Source: Leifsonia xyli subsp. xyli str. CTCB07 (GTDB lineage: Bacteria; Actinomycetota; Actinomycetes; Actinomycetales; Microbacteriaceae). From it: a stretch of 64,000 nt of DNA. The translations under genes and the position numbers were made by a program. This document shows positions 18,049-26,705 of the stretch, one piece after another. Location: the NCBI RefSeq assembly GCF_000007665.1, contig NC_006087.1, positions 1,426,001-1,490,000 of the forward strand. Reading direction: 5' to 3'. A model generated the notes under the pieces. It searched no databases, was not told the origin of the DNA, and saw only the letters and a list, made by a program, of their open reading frames with translations. The first letter of the stretch is position 1, and each line of letters begins with the position of its first letter.

Positions 18049-19545
18049 ATGCCGTCAGAGCGCGCAGGCACTTTTCCCCGACGGTGGTGGTTGTGGAAGA
18101 GAATCTTCACATGGGTGCTAGGTAGTCTTTGCGCCCTCGTTGCCACCGTGTCGCCCGTAGCGGTCTCCTGGGCCGCCACCACCCACAACACTGGTGACAC
18201 CTGGAACATCAGCACCTTCTGCACCACCCCTACCCCTCTCCCCGCCACGGGCACCACCCACGGTGGAACCTGCGTCGCACTTAACCTCACACGGACCATC
18301 ACCGCTATCGCCGCCGGCGGCTACCACAGCCTGGCACTCGCTTCCGACGGCACCGTCTGGGCCTGGGGACATAACAACGACGGTGAGCTCGGCAACGGCA
18401 CCACCACCGCCTCCACCACCCCCGTGCAAGCGCAAGGGCTTGGCGGGAGAACCATCACCGCTATCGCCGCCGGCGGCTACCACAGCCTGGCACTCGCTTC
18501 CGACGGCACCGTCTGGGCCTGGGGACATAACAACGACGGTGAGCTCGGCAACGGCACCACCACCGCCTCCACCACCCCCGTGCAAGCGCAAGGGCTTGGC
18601 GGGAGAACCATCACCGCTATCGCCGCCGGCGGCTACCACAGCCTGGCACTCGCTTCCGACGGCACCGTCTGGGCCTGGGGACATAACAACGACGGTGAGC
18701 TCGGCAACGGCACCACCACCGCCTCCACCACCCCCGTGCAAGCGCAAGGGCTTGGCGGGAGAACCATCACCGCTATCGCCGCCGGCGGCTACCACAGCCT
18801 GGCACTCGCTTCCGACGGCACCGTCTGGGCCTGGGGACATAACAACGACGGTGAGCTCGGCAACGGCACCACCACCGCCTCCACCACCCCCGTGCAAGCG
18901 CAAGGGCTTGGCGGGAGAACCATCACCGCTATCGCCGCCGGCGGCTACCACAGCCTGGCACTCGCTTCCGACGGCACCGTCTGGGCCTGAGGACATAACA
19001 ACGACGGTGAGCTCGGCAACGGCACCACCACCGCCTCCACCACCCCCGTGCAAGCGCAAGGGCTTGGCGGGAGAACCATCACCGCTATCGCCGCCGGCGG
19101 CTACCACAGCCTGGCACTCGCTTCCGACGGCACCGTCTGGGCCTGAGGACATAACAACGACGGTGAGCTCGGCAACGGCACCACCACCGCCTCCACCACC
19201 CCCGTGCAAGCGCAAGGGCTTGGCGGGAGAACCATCACCGCTATCGCCGCCGGCGGCTACCACAGCCTGGCACTCGCTTCCGACGGCACCGTCTGGGCCT
19301 GGGGACATAACAACGACGGTGAGCTCGGCAACGGCACCACCACCGCCTCCACCACCCCCGTGCAAGTGCAAGGGTCAAACACCGATATGTTCGACGTGCC
19401 CGTGATCAACCCTGGTGTCGCACTCGGCCTGATTACGCTCGGCCTGGGAGCCGCCGTGACGATGCTGGTCATCCACCGGCGCCGCACGGCGGGTGCCGGT
19501 CACCGCCACCCGCTTCCCAGAACGGAACGGACGCGTACACGCTGA
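18049..19545 (+). pseudogene. Surface RCC1-repeat protein with two in-frame TGA codons
   Basis: The frame starts with a signal peptide (RRWWLWKRIFTWVLGSLCAL, cleavage near SWA) and a short linker. Seven RCC1-type units follow, each 52 residues around YHSLALASDGTVWAWG and NNDGELGNGT. After them come VPVINPGVALGLITLGLGAA, a membrane segment, and HRRR. Units five and six each have TGG changed to TGA (18988 and 19144), but the frame is otherwise open to 19545. An intact form would have about 499 residues. The start could also be ATG 18007. RCC1 units form beta-propellers used for binding; a propeller typically has seven blades, which matches. Confidence 0.8.
18295..19371 (+). repeat. Seven tandem 156-bp repeats encoding RCC1 units
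   Basis: Units begin at 18295, 18451, 18607, 18763, 18919, 19075 and 19231, exactly 156 bp apart. Apart from the two G-to-A changes creating TGA, units one to six look identical by eye; the seventh diverges only at its end. 156 is divisible by three, so loss or gain of units keeps the frame. The near identity at DNA level shows recent expansion or gene conversion. Confidence 0.92.
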
Positions 19546-19823
19546 CGGCTACCGTGAAGGTCGCGGCGGGGCAGACCACGTCAGGGGCTCTTGTCACCTT
19601 CCAGAGCCCGTCTGACGCGAGCCTTTCCGCGTCGTCCTGCACGACAACAGCGAATGGGACCTGTGCTGTGCAACTCACGTCTACAAAAGCGGGAACATAC
19701 CCGATCCACGCATTCCTTCAAGAGACTAAAGAACTCGGCCAAAGCCCCGCCTCGGCTGCCTTCACCGCCAGTGCAGCATCACCACTGAACGGTCCTGACT
19801 TTCTCTGGCCGGTTCAAGGATAA
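19490..19823 (+). pseudogene. Bacterial Ig-like domain fragment of an adhesin-type protein
   Basis: In the frame ending at 19823, from about 19510, the sequence reads SQNGTDAYTLTATVKVAAGQ, ALVTFQSPSD and GTCAVQLTSTKAGTYPIHAF, an invasin or Big_1-type immunoglobulin fold of about 85 residues. It lies in another frame from the end of the RCC1 gene and has no signal peptide or proper start. It looks like the last piece of a larger surface protein whose upstream part was lost when the RCC1 array moved in or expanded. Confidence 0.5.
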
Positions 19824-19834
19824 GGAGTACTATC

Positions 19835-19999
19835 ATGTACAGCTTCGGAGGACCCCTCGGCGGCGGAGTCGTCGCCGGTACCCTCGCCCGCACCGGCCTG
19901 GACACTTTCGCCACCACCGCCGTGTGTGCCGGACTGGTTATTGCAGGTCTGTTTGCCCTGCGCACCGCCTCGATGCGACGTAGCCGCGCCGACGCGTAA
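19835..19999 (+). CDS. Mini membrane protein with LAxTG-type sorting signal (54 aa)
   Basis: Too short for usual gene finders. ATG 19835 follows AAGGAG with a 9-nt spacer. The product begins MYSFGGPLGGG, has LARTG at residues 17-21, then a hydrophobic stretch (FATTAVCAGLVIAGLFAL) and a basic tail (MRRSRA). That is the tripartite layout of a sortase signal, with the LAxTG motif favoured by class E sortases, but it has no signal peptide and no mature domain. It resembles the 61-residue protein at 24949 in order and start. It lies 31 bp before the exosortase gene, probably in one operon. Confidence 0.6.
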   Translation: MYSFGGPLGGGVVAGTLARTGLDTFATTAVCAGLVIAGLFALRTASMRRSRADA

Positions 20000-20030
20000 C
20001 CCGCGTACCTCGAATCTGTAGGGAGATCTG

Positions 20031-20579
20031 ATGTCGCGGCTGCTCGCCGTCCTCGTATGCATCGCCAAGATGCTGCTCGCTGCCGGAATCGGCACCATCG
20101 GTGCGCTGGTGATGCTCAACGAACACACCATCCGCACGTTGGAAGCGGCCGTCACCACTTGGTTGATCGCCCACACCTTCGCCGGGGATACGTTCCTCGC
20201 CGCTACCGGCGGCAACCCGAGCACCATCTACCAGGTTGCCGGGCGATGGTATGGGATGGTGATCACCTCGGAATGCTCGATTGCCCTCTACGCTGGCCCC
20301 ATCCTGATGCTGGCTGCCGTGTTCCTGATAATGTCCCGGTTCGGCACGATCCGCACTCTGGTGGCCGCGGCGATCTCCGTCATCCTGCTAGCCATGCTCA
20401 ACCAGATCCGCCTCCTCGGCCTGGCCTACGTGCTCTCGCACTGGGGTGCCGACGCGTTCCAGTGGTGGCATAGCCTCGGCGGCAGCTTCCTGATGGTCTC
20501 CGGGCTGGCGTCCATCCTCTTCCTCTTCTTCGTTATGGTCATCCGCCGACATCGTCGAGGACGGCGAGCCGCGCTGTGA
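20031..20579 (+). CDS. Exosortase/archaeosortase-family transpeptidase
   Basis: The 182-residue protein has five or six membrane helices and the family triad: C82 in SECSIALYAG, R127 in LNQIRLLGLAYV, and H147 in WWHSLGG. Exosortases cut C-terminal sorting signals and anchor proteins to surface material. In Gram-positive bacteria the related XrtG family is known to sit beside a GT2 glycosyltransferase, and this gene overlaps such a gene by 4 bp. The substrate is not shown. Candidates are the LAxTG mini-protein just upstream and the RCC1 protein with its C-terminal VPVINPG-TM-HRRR tail. ATG 20031 follows GGGAGA. Confidence 0.8.
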   Translation: MSRLLAVLVCIAKMLLAAGIGTIGALVMLNEHTIRTLEAAVTTWLIAHTFAGDTFLAATGGNPSTIYQVAGRWYGMVITSECSIALYAGPILMLAAVFLIMSRFGTIRTLVAAAISVILLAMLNQIRLLGLAYVLSHWGADAFQWWHSLGGSFLMVSGLASILFLFFVMVIRRHRRGRRAAL

Positions 20580-21925
20580 GTACATTCTTCGCGATCCTCA
20601 GCTCTATTACCACCTTGGTGATCTGTCTGTCGCTGGTGTACTACCTGGCCGCCATGTTCGCCGGCATGCACGAACTGAAAAAGTCCGGGACCTCGCTCGC
20701 CGTCCAAGGGAACACCGCGTACGCGGACCCGTTCGAGGACTCACCGAATACCTTCGACGTGTACGTGATGATCCCCTGCCTGAACGAAGAAGCCGTCATC
20801 GGCCGAACCGTCGCCACCCTCGTTGGCAACACACGCACTACCACCACCATCGTGATCGACGACGGCTCCGAGGACACCACCGCGCAGATCGCCCGTGAAG
20901 AGGGCGGAGAGAAGGTGATCGTGCTCCGCCGTGAGCTGCCCAACGCCCGCCAAGGCAAGGGTGTGGCCCTCAACCAGGCGTACGAACTGATCAAAAAGCT
21001 CGTCACCGAGCGCGGTGAGAACCCCGAACGTGTACTCATCCTCGTCATGGACGCCGACGGGCGTCTCTCCAACGGGGCGTTCAGCCACATCCTCCCTCTC
21101 TTCGAAGACCCCCAGGTCGCCGGTGTCCAACTCGCGGTGCGAATCCGGAACCGGGCGACGAACTTCCTCACTTGGTTCCAAGACTTTCAGTTCTGGGCTA
21201 TGTCGGCCGTCACCCAGTTCGGCCGGGCGAAGACCGGCACCGTCTCCCTCGGCGGAAACGGCCAGTTCACTCGGCTCTCCGCCCTGCTAGCGTTGAAGAA
21301 CCAGCCCTGGTCAGACTCCCTCACCGAAGACCTCGACCTGGCGATCACCCTCCTCAGCGACGGCTGGAAACTCACCACCACTCCCGATGCCTCCGTCGAC
21401 CAACAAGGCTTAGAAAGCCTGCGCCGGCTGATTGTCCAACGTCGACGCTGGTACCAGGGCCACATGACCGCCGGCAAACGGCTGCCCGACATCTGGCGCA
21501 ACCACAACTTCAGCAACGCGCGCGCTCTCGAGCTCACCGCCTACCTGCTCGTCCCATGGCTGATCGACCTGCCCTGGTCGATCCTGTTCCACTTCACCCT
21601 GTATCTGTTCATTATCCGCGCCGGCAGCATCTTCTCTTTCGTCACCGGCCCCGTCGCCCTCGTCGTCGGCGTGACACTCTGGTACCTGCTCACTTTCGCC
21701 CCGGCGATCATGACCACTGTCGTCTACTTCCGCCGCGACCGGCGTACCTCGTTCTGGCTGTGCCTGGTCCTCGGGCACGCGTTCTTAGTGATGAACTACC
21801 TCTCGTTTATCTGCGCATGGGGTGCTCTCTGGCGCATCCTCCGCGGCCGAACAGGTTGGGACAAGACAAAACGCACCGTCGAAAACGACGACACACCCCC
21901 GACACCGCTCGCGCCCGCACGCTGA
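20576..21925 (+). CDS. GT2 processive-type glycosyltransferase, exosortase-coupled
   Basis: The 449-residue membrane enzyme has an N-terminal helix, then the GT-A domain with VIDDGSEDT, MDADG and TEDLD aspartates, and QRRRWYQG, the Q/RxxRW motif of processive beta-glycan synthases. Three to four C-terminal helices follow. It should make or extend a surface glycan from nucleotide sugars at the inner membrane face. GTG 20576 overlaps the exosortase stop, so translation is coupled. This pairing is known for XrtG systems. The donor sugar is unknown; the nearby wecB suggests HexNAc. Confidence 0.85.
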   Translation: MSTFFAILSSITTLVICLSLVYYLAAMFAGMHELKKSGTSLAVQGNTAYADPFEDSPNTFDVYVMIPCLNEEAVIGRTVATLVGNTRTTTTIVIDDGSEDTTAQIAREEGGEKVIVLRRELPNARQGKGVALNQAYELIKKLVTERGENPERVLILVMDADGRLSNGAFSHILPLFEDPQVAGVQLAVRIRNRATNFLTWFQDFQFWAMSAVTQFGRAKTGTVSLGGNGQFTRLSALLALKNQPWSDSLTEDLDLAITLLSDGWKLTTTPDASVDQQGLESLRRLIVQRRRWYQGHMTAGKRLPDIWRNHNFSNARALELTAYLLVPWLIDLPWSILFHFTLYLFIIRAGSIFSFVTGPVALVVGVTLWYLLTFAPAIMTTVVYFRRDRRTSFWLCLVLGHAFLVMNYLSFICAWGALWRILRGRTGWDKTKRTVENDDTPPTPLAPAR

Positions 21926-22111
21926 CCAGACGGGGGTGGCCGCCGCCCTACCCGGTGGCTACCCCCACCATCCGTACACCCGCGGTTCGCCGGTGTACGG
22001 TGAGCCCACAATCCAATAGCGTCTCCCTTTCCCGGTGAGCTATCGTGGACCCGAACCGCTCTATCAAGAGCGATGAGCATTCATCGTTTCACCGCGATTT
22101 CGGGAGAAACT

Positions 22112-23251
22112 ATGTTCATGGAGACCATTCACATCGGACGGTGTGTTCAGTGGTGCGCATGCTGCGTGATTACCGTGCTAGCCCTGATGGAGTCCCCCGT
22201 CATGACCGCCGAGCCTGCCGCCGCCGAGCCTGCGAACAGCACAGCGGACCTATCGCTGATGCTGCAGGTGTCGACAACCGACATCCGATCCCACTATGAC
22301 GCCACCGTGCTACCGGAGTTGGATCACAGCCTCGCCCGTTTACGCGCCGACTACTTGGCCGGGAACCCGAACCGGGATCTGGTCCTGACCGACGTCGACG
22401 ACGGGACGAGTACCCCGCAGCTCTCCCGCCGCGTGCTCGACCATGTCGCCCCTTTCCTTCCAGGCGGGCCCACGCCGGCGTTCCGAAGCGTCTACGTCGG
22501 AACGATCGGTGAACCCAGTTGTGGCAACAGACGTGGCATCACTGCCATGAAGGCGGAGTGCAGCTCGGCAAACACGTCCGGGTGGAACCCGTATGTTCAG
22601 GGCATCACCGACAGTGCGGTCACCGCCGCACACATCGCACTTAGCGCCCAGCTCGCGACTGTGTTCCGGTGGGCGTATCCGAGCGTGACCATCAACTGGT
22701 ATATCAGTTGGGAGGGGTTTCTGCCGACGCTGATGCGCAACGATCAGGCCGGCATAGCCAGCGCTGTCGTCCGCGCAGCATACGTGGCCTACTTCGCTGC
22801 ACTGTCACGCGTGTTGAACACGGTTCAACCGTCGGGGGCGTATCTGTGGTCGCCGGCGCTTGACCAACCGCTCGCGCAGGTTCAAGCAGATGGTCAATAT
22901 GGCACCTACCAGGCGAACATGGTCTCCTTCTTCCAGACGGTCCGGTCCTCCGCCCCAGCCATCACCTCGCTGCGGCTGGTCGTCCAGGACGGACTCTCCC
23001 GGTCCTGCCTGCTTCTCGGAGGCTCCTATAACCAAACCGCCTCCTCCCGAATCATCTGGTCGCAGAACCTCCGCGCCTTCGCAACATCCTGGCTTTCCGT
23101 CGGGGAACTCAACGCGGAACTGTTCACCGACCCGGCATGTCCCGCCGACGGTGCATCATGCGCCGTCATCGCTCGGGTGGCGCAATACCAGAACGCCAAC
23201 GTGCCGATCGGCCCGAGCTTTGACCTGCTCAGCTGGGAATCACTTCAGTGA
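22112..23251 (+). CDS. Secreted protein, possibly a TIM-barrel glycoside-hydrolase-like fold
   Basis: ATG 22112 follows GGGAGA with 5 nt spacing, better than the ATG at 22073. A signal peptide (CVQWCACCVITVLALM, cleavage near PAAAEP) precedes a domain of about 340 residues. INWYISWEGFLPTLM, AAYVAYFAALSRVLN, YLWSPAL and ITSLRLVVQDGL alternate as strands and helices, similar to DUF4434-type barrels related to glycoside hydrolases. I cannot assign catalytic acids. Lying between the two GT2 genes, it could trim or bind the glycan. This is inference from context. Confidence 0.5.
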   Translation: MFMETIHIGRCVQWCACCVITVLALMESPVMTAEPAAAEPANSTADLSLMLQVSTTDIRSHYDATVLPELDHSLARLRADYLAGNPNRDLVLTDVDDGTSTPQLSRRVLDHVAPFLPGGPTPAFRSVYVGTIGEPSCGNRRGITAMKAECSSANTSGWNPYVQGITDSAVTAAHIALSAQLATVFRWAYPSVTINWYISWEGFLPTLMRNDQAGIASAVVRAAYVAYFAALSRVLNTVQPSGAYLWSPALDQPLAQVQADGQYGTYQANMVSFFQTVRSSAPAITSLRLVVQDGLSRSCLLLGGSYNQTASSRIIWSQNLRAFATSWLSVGELNAELFTDPACPADGASCAVIARVAQYQNANVPIGPSFDLLSWESLQ

Positions 23252-23433
23252 ACCGAGCGAATGGAACGGCCTGCGACCTCGGAGACCAACATCATCCACT
23301 CATGAGCCACCGGACCCCACACACCGTTAATCGACAGTCCACGGAGGGTTGCTGGCCTGGGTGGCATATACGGTAAAGGTGACGTGCTGCCCTCGGAATC
23401 GGTGAGCGTTGCGACATCCTGCAACAATGTTCC

Positions 23434-24852
23434 TCACCGGTGACGGTGACATGCGCGACCAACTTTTAAAAATTCCGAGCTTCCCTGGCAGGTTTTCTCG
23501 CCTACTTTTGGTGGGGTCAGATCGGTCGGTGACGTGCGTTTCTCGTTGCGGAGGGTTTTGGACCAGCTGTTGCGGCGGAGCGCGATCCGGAGGAAAGCGC
23601 GAGTAATAGAGATGTAGATGTAATAGATGTATATCCAGACGCCGAACCCGTAGAGAATCGAGCGCACCACTGAAGTTTTGGGCTCGCAGCGGATTTTGTA
23701 GACGGGACCCCAAAGGATGAATGGCATGATCGCGAAAAGCAGTGAAAGGAAGGCGTCGAATTCGATTTTTTCGAGCAACGGTAAGCTCAATCCTGGGGTA
23801 GTAATTGTTTCTAAGATACCGATGCCCGCCAAGGTTAGGAACGCCATCATGCCTAGCATTTGCAGGAAAGGAAGGACCAGGTAATAGCAGGTCTCGATAA
23901 CACCAGCTGAACTAAAGTGTTGTGACCTCACGATCTGTGGGATGTATCGGACACATTGGATGTTGCCTTGAGCCCACCGGGTCCGTTGGGTTAGAAAACG
24001 TCGAATGGAGGGAACCGCCTCCTGAGAGACGTGCGTGTCGTAGACGTGTTTTATCTTTGATCCGGTAAATAACACCTGCAATCCAAGCTCGTAGTCTTCC
24101 AGCAGTGCCCCGTTCCATGGTCGGCCCTGTCGCAGCGAGATCGCGTCGAGAACGCTCAGTCGTGTGAACTGTCCGTTGCCACCGAGTCCGACGGTGCCGG
24201 CTCGTGCGCGTAAAGATTGCATCGCAGCACTGCCGGTACGGAATTCAATATCCTGCATTCGAATTATCCACCGTGCTCTCATGTTGGAGAGACGTCCGCG
24301 GCCTGGATAAGGAACCTCGTCATTGCGGTTCTTCATCCAGACCGCGATCTGAGCAGCTCCAATATTCGGATTACCAAAGACCTCCTTGGAGGAGACGACG
24401 TGGAGCGCATTTTCGGCCATTTCTCCGTCAGCGTCGATGACGGTGACGATGGTGTTTTCGCTATCGAACTGCGCGGGAAGCCAGTTGTTGAGTTCCATAT
24501 ACGCCGCGTTCAGCGCATGACCCTTACCGGTTCGCGCCTCCGGTCGACGGCGTCGAACGATATGTACGAACGGATCGGCAGCATAGCGGGAAGCGATCGT
24601 AACCGTGTTGTCGTCACTGTCATCATCGATGACCCAAACGTGCGCGTCCGGAAAATCACATCGCGCACGCTCAATAGTGGTCGCGATAACCATCTCTTCA
24701 TCCCGGCACGGGATGAAGAGATGAAAACTGAAGGCTGCTGGGTTCCCCGGGGTGAGCTTTCTGTGCTGCAGAAAGGGGAAAAGTATAAAAAATACGTAGG
24801 AGAAGAACATCACACCCATGCAGGCAGTGAACGCGTTCAGCAGTGTGACCAT
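23434..24852 (-). CDS. Second GT2 processive-type glycosyltransferase
   Basis: The 472-residue protein has one N-terminal helix, the GT-A domain (IDDDSDDNT, IDADGEMAENAL, LEDYELG) and QRTRWAQG as the Q/RxxRW motif, then several helices. It resembles the GT2 at 20576 in layout but is clearly diverged. The last 30 or so residues (after TPPKVGEK) look out of place, so the C-terminus may be extended by a frameshift. It is the last gene of a - strand group wecB, mini-protein, GT2. The - strand region 23252-23433 downstream has only decayed traces. Confidence 0.8.
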   Translation of the reverse strand: MVTLLNAFTACMGVMFFSYVFFILFPFLQHRKLTPGNPAAFSFHLFIPCRDEEMVIATTIERARCDFPDAHVWVIDDDSDDNTVTIASRYAADPFVHIVRRRRPEARTGKGHALNAAYMELNNWLPAQFDSENTIVTVIDADGEMAENALHVVSSKEVFGNPNIGAAQIAVWMKNRNDEVPYPGRGRLSNMRARWIIRMQDIEFRTGSAAMQSLRARAGTVGLGGNGQFTRLSVLDAISLRQGRPWNGALLEDYELGLQVLFTGSKIKHVYDTHVSQEAVPSIRRFLTQRTRWAQGNIQCVRYIPQIVRSQHFSSAGVIETCYYLVLPFLQMLGMMAFLTLAGIGILETITTPGLSLPLLEKIEFDAFLSLLFAIMPFILWGPVYKIRCEPKTSVVRSILYGFGVWIYIYYIYISITRAFLRIALRRNSWSKTLRNEKRTSPTDLTPPKVGEKTCQGSSEFLKVGRACHRHR

Positions 24853-24948
24853 CGCAATTTCTCACCATCCGATGGGTGCGTGCCATGGTGCTCCGATTCG
24901 TCATCTAGAACCACGACCGAAAGTGGGTTAACGAGTAGCTTCAAGCGG

Positions 24949-25134
24949 TCAACGCAGATCACCCTTGGCAGATCGGGCGAGGATCCCTCTGCGAATAAGC
25001 AACAGCACACCCATGACTATTCCGACACAGGCAATGATCACGAGAGGAATAAATGCTCCGCTGCCCGTGGCTGCCAGGGAACCCCCGACAATTCCCATAC
25101 TGATAATGCCAGCATCCGAACCGCTTCCATACAA
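24949..25134 (-). CDS. Mini membrane protein with LAxTG-type sorting signal (61 aa)
   Basis: TTG 25134 follows AAGGAG with a 7-nt spacer; the first residues are YGSGSDAGIISMG. LAATG lies at residues 20-24, followed by a hydrophobic helix (FIPLVIIACVGIVMGVLLL) and basic IRRGILARSAKG. The order (short glycine-rich start, LAxTG, helix, basic tail) is the same as in the 54-residue protein at 19835. Both begin MY and both precede a GT2 gene on their strand. There is no signal peptide. It may be a carrier or primer for glycan, or an accessory subunit. Function unknown. Confidence 0.6.
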   Translation of the reverse strand: MYGSGSDAGIISMGIVGGSLAATGSGAFIPLVIIACVGIVMGVLLLIRRGILARSAKGDLR

Positions 25135-25175
25135 ATTCTTTTCTCCTTATTTCTTCGATAAGCGCCGGCTTGGGC

Positions 25176-26291
25176 TTACACGTTGGCGAGCGTGAACTGT
25201 TCCGGATGAATAACGTGGCCGTAGTCAGCCAAGTTGATCGCGATTCGCGCGATGCGGCCACTGGCGCGGCCGTCGCCATATGGCGACGGCCGCGCGGCGA
25301 GGGACAGCACGGAGGAGTGCAGCGCGGATCGGAGGGCACCCGCGAGGTCTTGATCAGGGGTGACGAGCTGGGAGAAACCAGCGGTAATTGATTCGGGGCG
25401 CTCAGTGGATCGGCGCACGACGATCAGCGGGGTCTTCACGACTGTGCATTCCTCCTGCAACCCACCCGAGTCAGTGACGATCAGCCGAGAGATCTCCATC
25501 ATGCTCAGCATCTGCCTGTGGGAGACGGGGGGCAGCAAGACGAGGCCGTCCTCGGCGATGTCGAGCAGCCCATACCTTGCGAGTGCAGCGCGAGTGCGTG
25601 GATGGGCGATGAGGAAAGCCGGAGCGTCCAGCCCGATGAGTGCCTCGACAATGCGGCGTAGAGCCTCAGGGCTGTCGGTATTCTCAGGCCGGTGGATGGT
25701 CGCGAGGATACCGGTGGACAACAGTTGGTGGTCAACTGGCAAATCTCGCTCGGGGCGAGAAAGCGACCAAGTCGTCGCTTCTACAATGGTATTTCCGGTA
25801 AGGATGACCCGTTCCGCGGGCACCTCTTCAGCGAGAAGGTTATCGACGTTCACGGCTGTGGCAGCACAGTGGATATCGGCAAGGACGCCCACAACACGCC
25901 GATTGAGTTCTTCGGGCATCGCCCGATCGTGAGAGCGAAGCCCCGCTTCGACATGAACTACAGGTATACCGGCATAATTTCCGGCCTGGGCAGCTGCGGA
26001 AGAAGTATTTGTGTCGCCTTGCACAATGACAGCACCATAGCGTTCCTGGGAGAAAATATCAGACAACTGTTGCATGATTGACGCGATCTGTCTCGTGCGA
26101 TTCTCACCGCCAACGCCTTCGAGGATAAAGTTAGGTGCCCCGATCCCGAATTCTTCAAAGAAGGACCCCGCCATCAACGAATCGTAGTGCTGTCCAGAAT
26201 GGATCAAAATTGCCCGGTTTCCCAACTCGCGGACGACCGGGCAAAGCTTGATAATCTCGGGTCGGGTACCTACCACAACCGCGACCCGCAC
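25176..26291 (-). CDS. wecB: UDP-N-acetylglucosamine 2-epimerase (non-hydrolysing)
   Basis: The 371-residue enzyme interconverts UDP-GlcNAc and UDP-ManNAc. Its motifs are complete: GTRPEIIK, SGQHYD, VQGDTNTSSA, HVEAGLRS, MPEELNR and TDSGGLQEE. I chose GTG 26291 since AGGAG stands 5 nt upstream and the protein then starts at the first beta strand; an upstream GTG at 26330 has no such signal. It heads the - strand group with the LAATG mini-protein and the second GT2, so its product is a likely precursor for a surface glycan made by these enzymes. Confidence 0.92.
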   Translation of the reverse strand: MRVAVVVGTRPEIIKLCPVVRELGNRAILIHSGQHYDSLMAGSFFEEFGIGAPNFILEGVGGENRTRQIASIMQQLSDIFSQERYGAVIVQGDTNTSSAAAQAGNYAGIPVVHVEAGLRSHDRAMPEELNRRVVGVLADIHCAATAVNVDNLLAEEVPAERVILTGNTIVEATTWSLSRPERDLPVDHQLLSTGILATIHRPENTDSPEALRRIVEALIGLDAPAFLIAHPRTRAALARYGLLDIAEDGLVLLPPVSHRQMLSMMEISRLIVTDSGGLQEECTVVKTPLIVVRRSTERPESITAGFSQLVTPDQDLAGALRSALHSSVLSLAARPSPYGDGRASGRIARIAINLADYGHVIHPEQFTLANV

Positions 26292-26439
26292 TCTGACTCC
26301 TAATCCCTTCGCGAATCCACCATCACACACAGGGACCTCACACCCGTCTCGACCAGCCCTTCTACACCTGAACCTCCTCTTTCCGCAGGCAAGGTATCGA
26401 ATCTCCTCATGATAATACCGAACTTTATGAAAAACAAGC

Positions 26440-26705
26440 GGGACTGCTGCACGGATAGGTGAAATGTGACCTGCCCTCTTAGATTGATTCGCCGTGGGTT
26501 TTGTTCTGTTTTTTCTTTTGGAGGATGGAGTTATGCCCGGATCGTATCCGGACGAGTTCCGTCAGCGTGCGCTGCGGATGCTGAGTGAGGCTCGCTCTGA
26601 TCACAAGACCGATCACGCTGTGATCAAGCACGTCGCTGGGAAGCTCGGTGTGAACGCTGAGACGCTTCGGCTGTGGAAGAAACGCCTTGACGTTGACGAG
26701 GGCCG
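26440..26705 (+). mobile_element. IS3-family element remnant (left end and orfA 5' part)
   Basis: The piece starts near GGATAGGTGAAATG (26449), which resembles a motif near the IS3 fragment at 14446. It contains orfA from ATG 26533 (PGSYPDEFRQRALRML, HAVIKHVAGKLGVNAETLRL, WKKRLDVDEG). At about 26705 it changes abruptly to regulator coding sequence in another frame. The rest of the element is gone. GGAG at 26520 precedes the ATG. Confidence 0.7.

Noticed and set aside
18295..19371. CRISPR-like array
   Set aside because: Repeats are contiguous 156-bp coding units without spacers, and no cas genes are present.
18118..19405. Long proline- or glycine-rich open frames on both strands across the RCC1 array
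   Set aside because: They arise because the 156-bp repeat is a multiple of three and stop-free in several frames. Only the frame with signal peptide, RCC1 units and membrane anchor makes sense.
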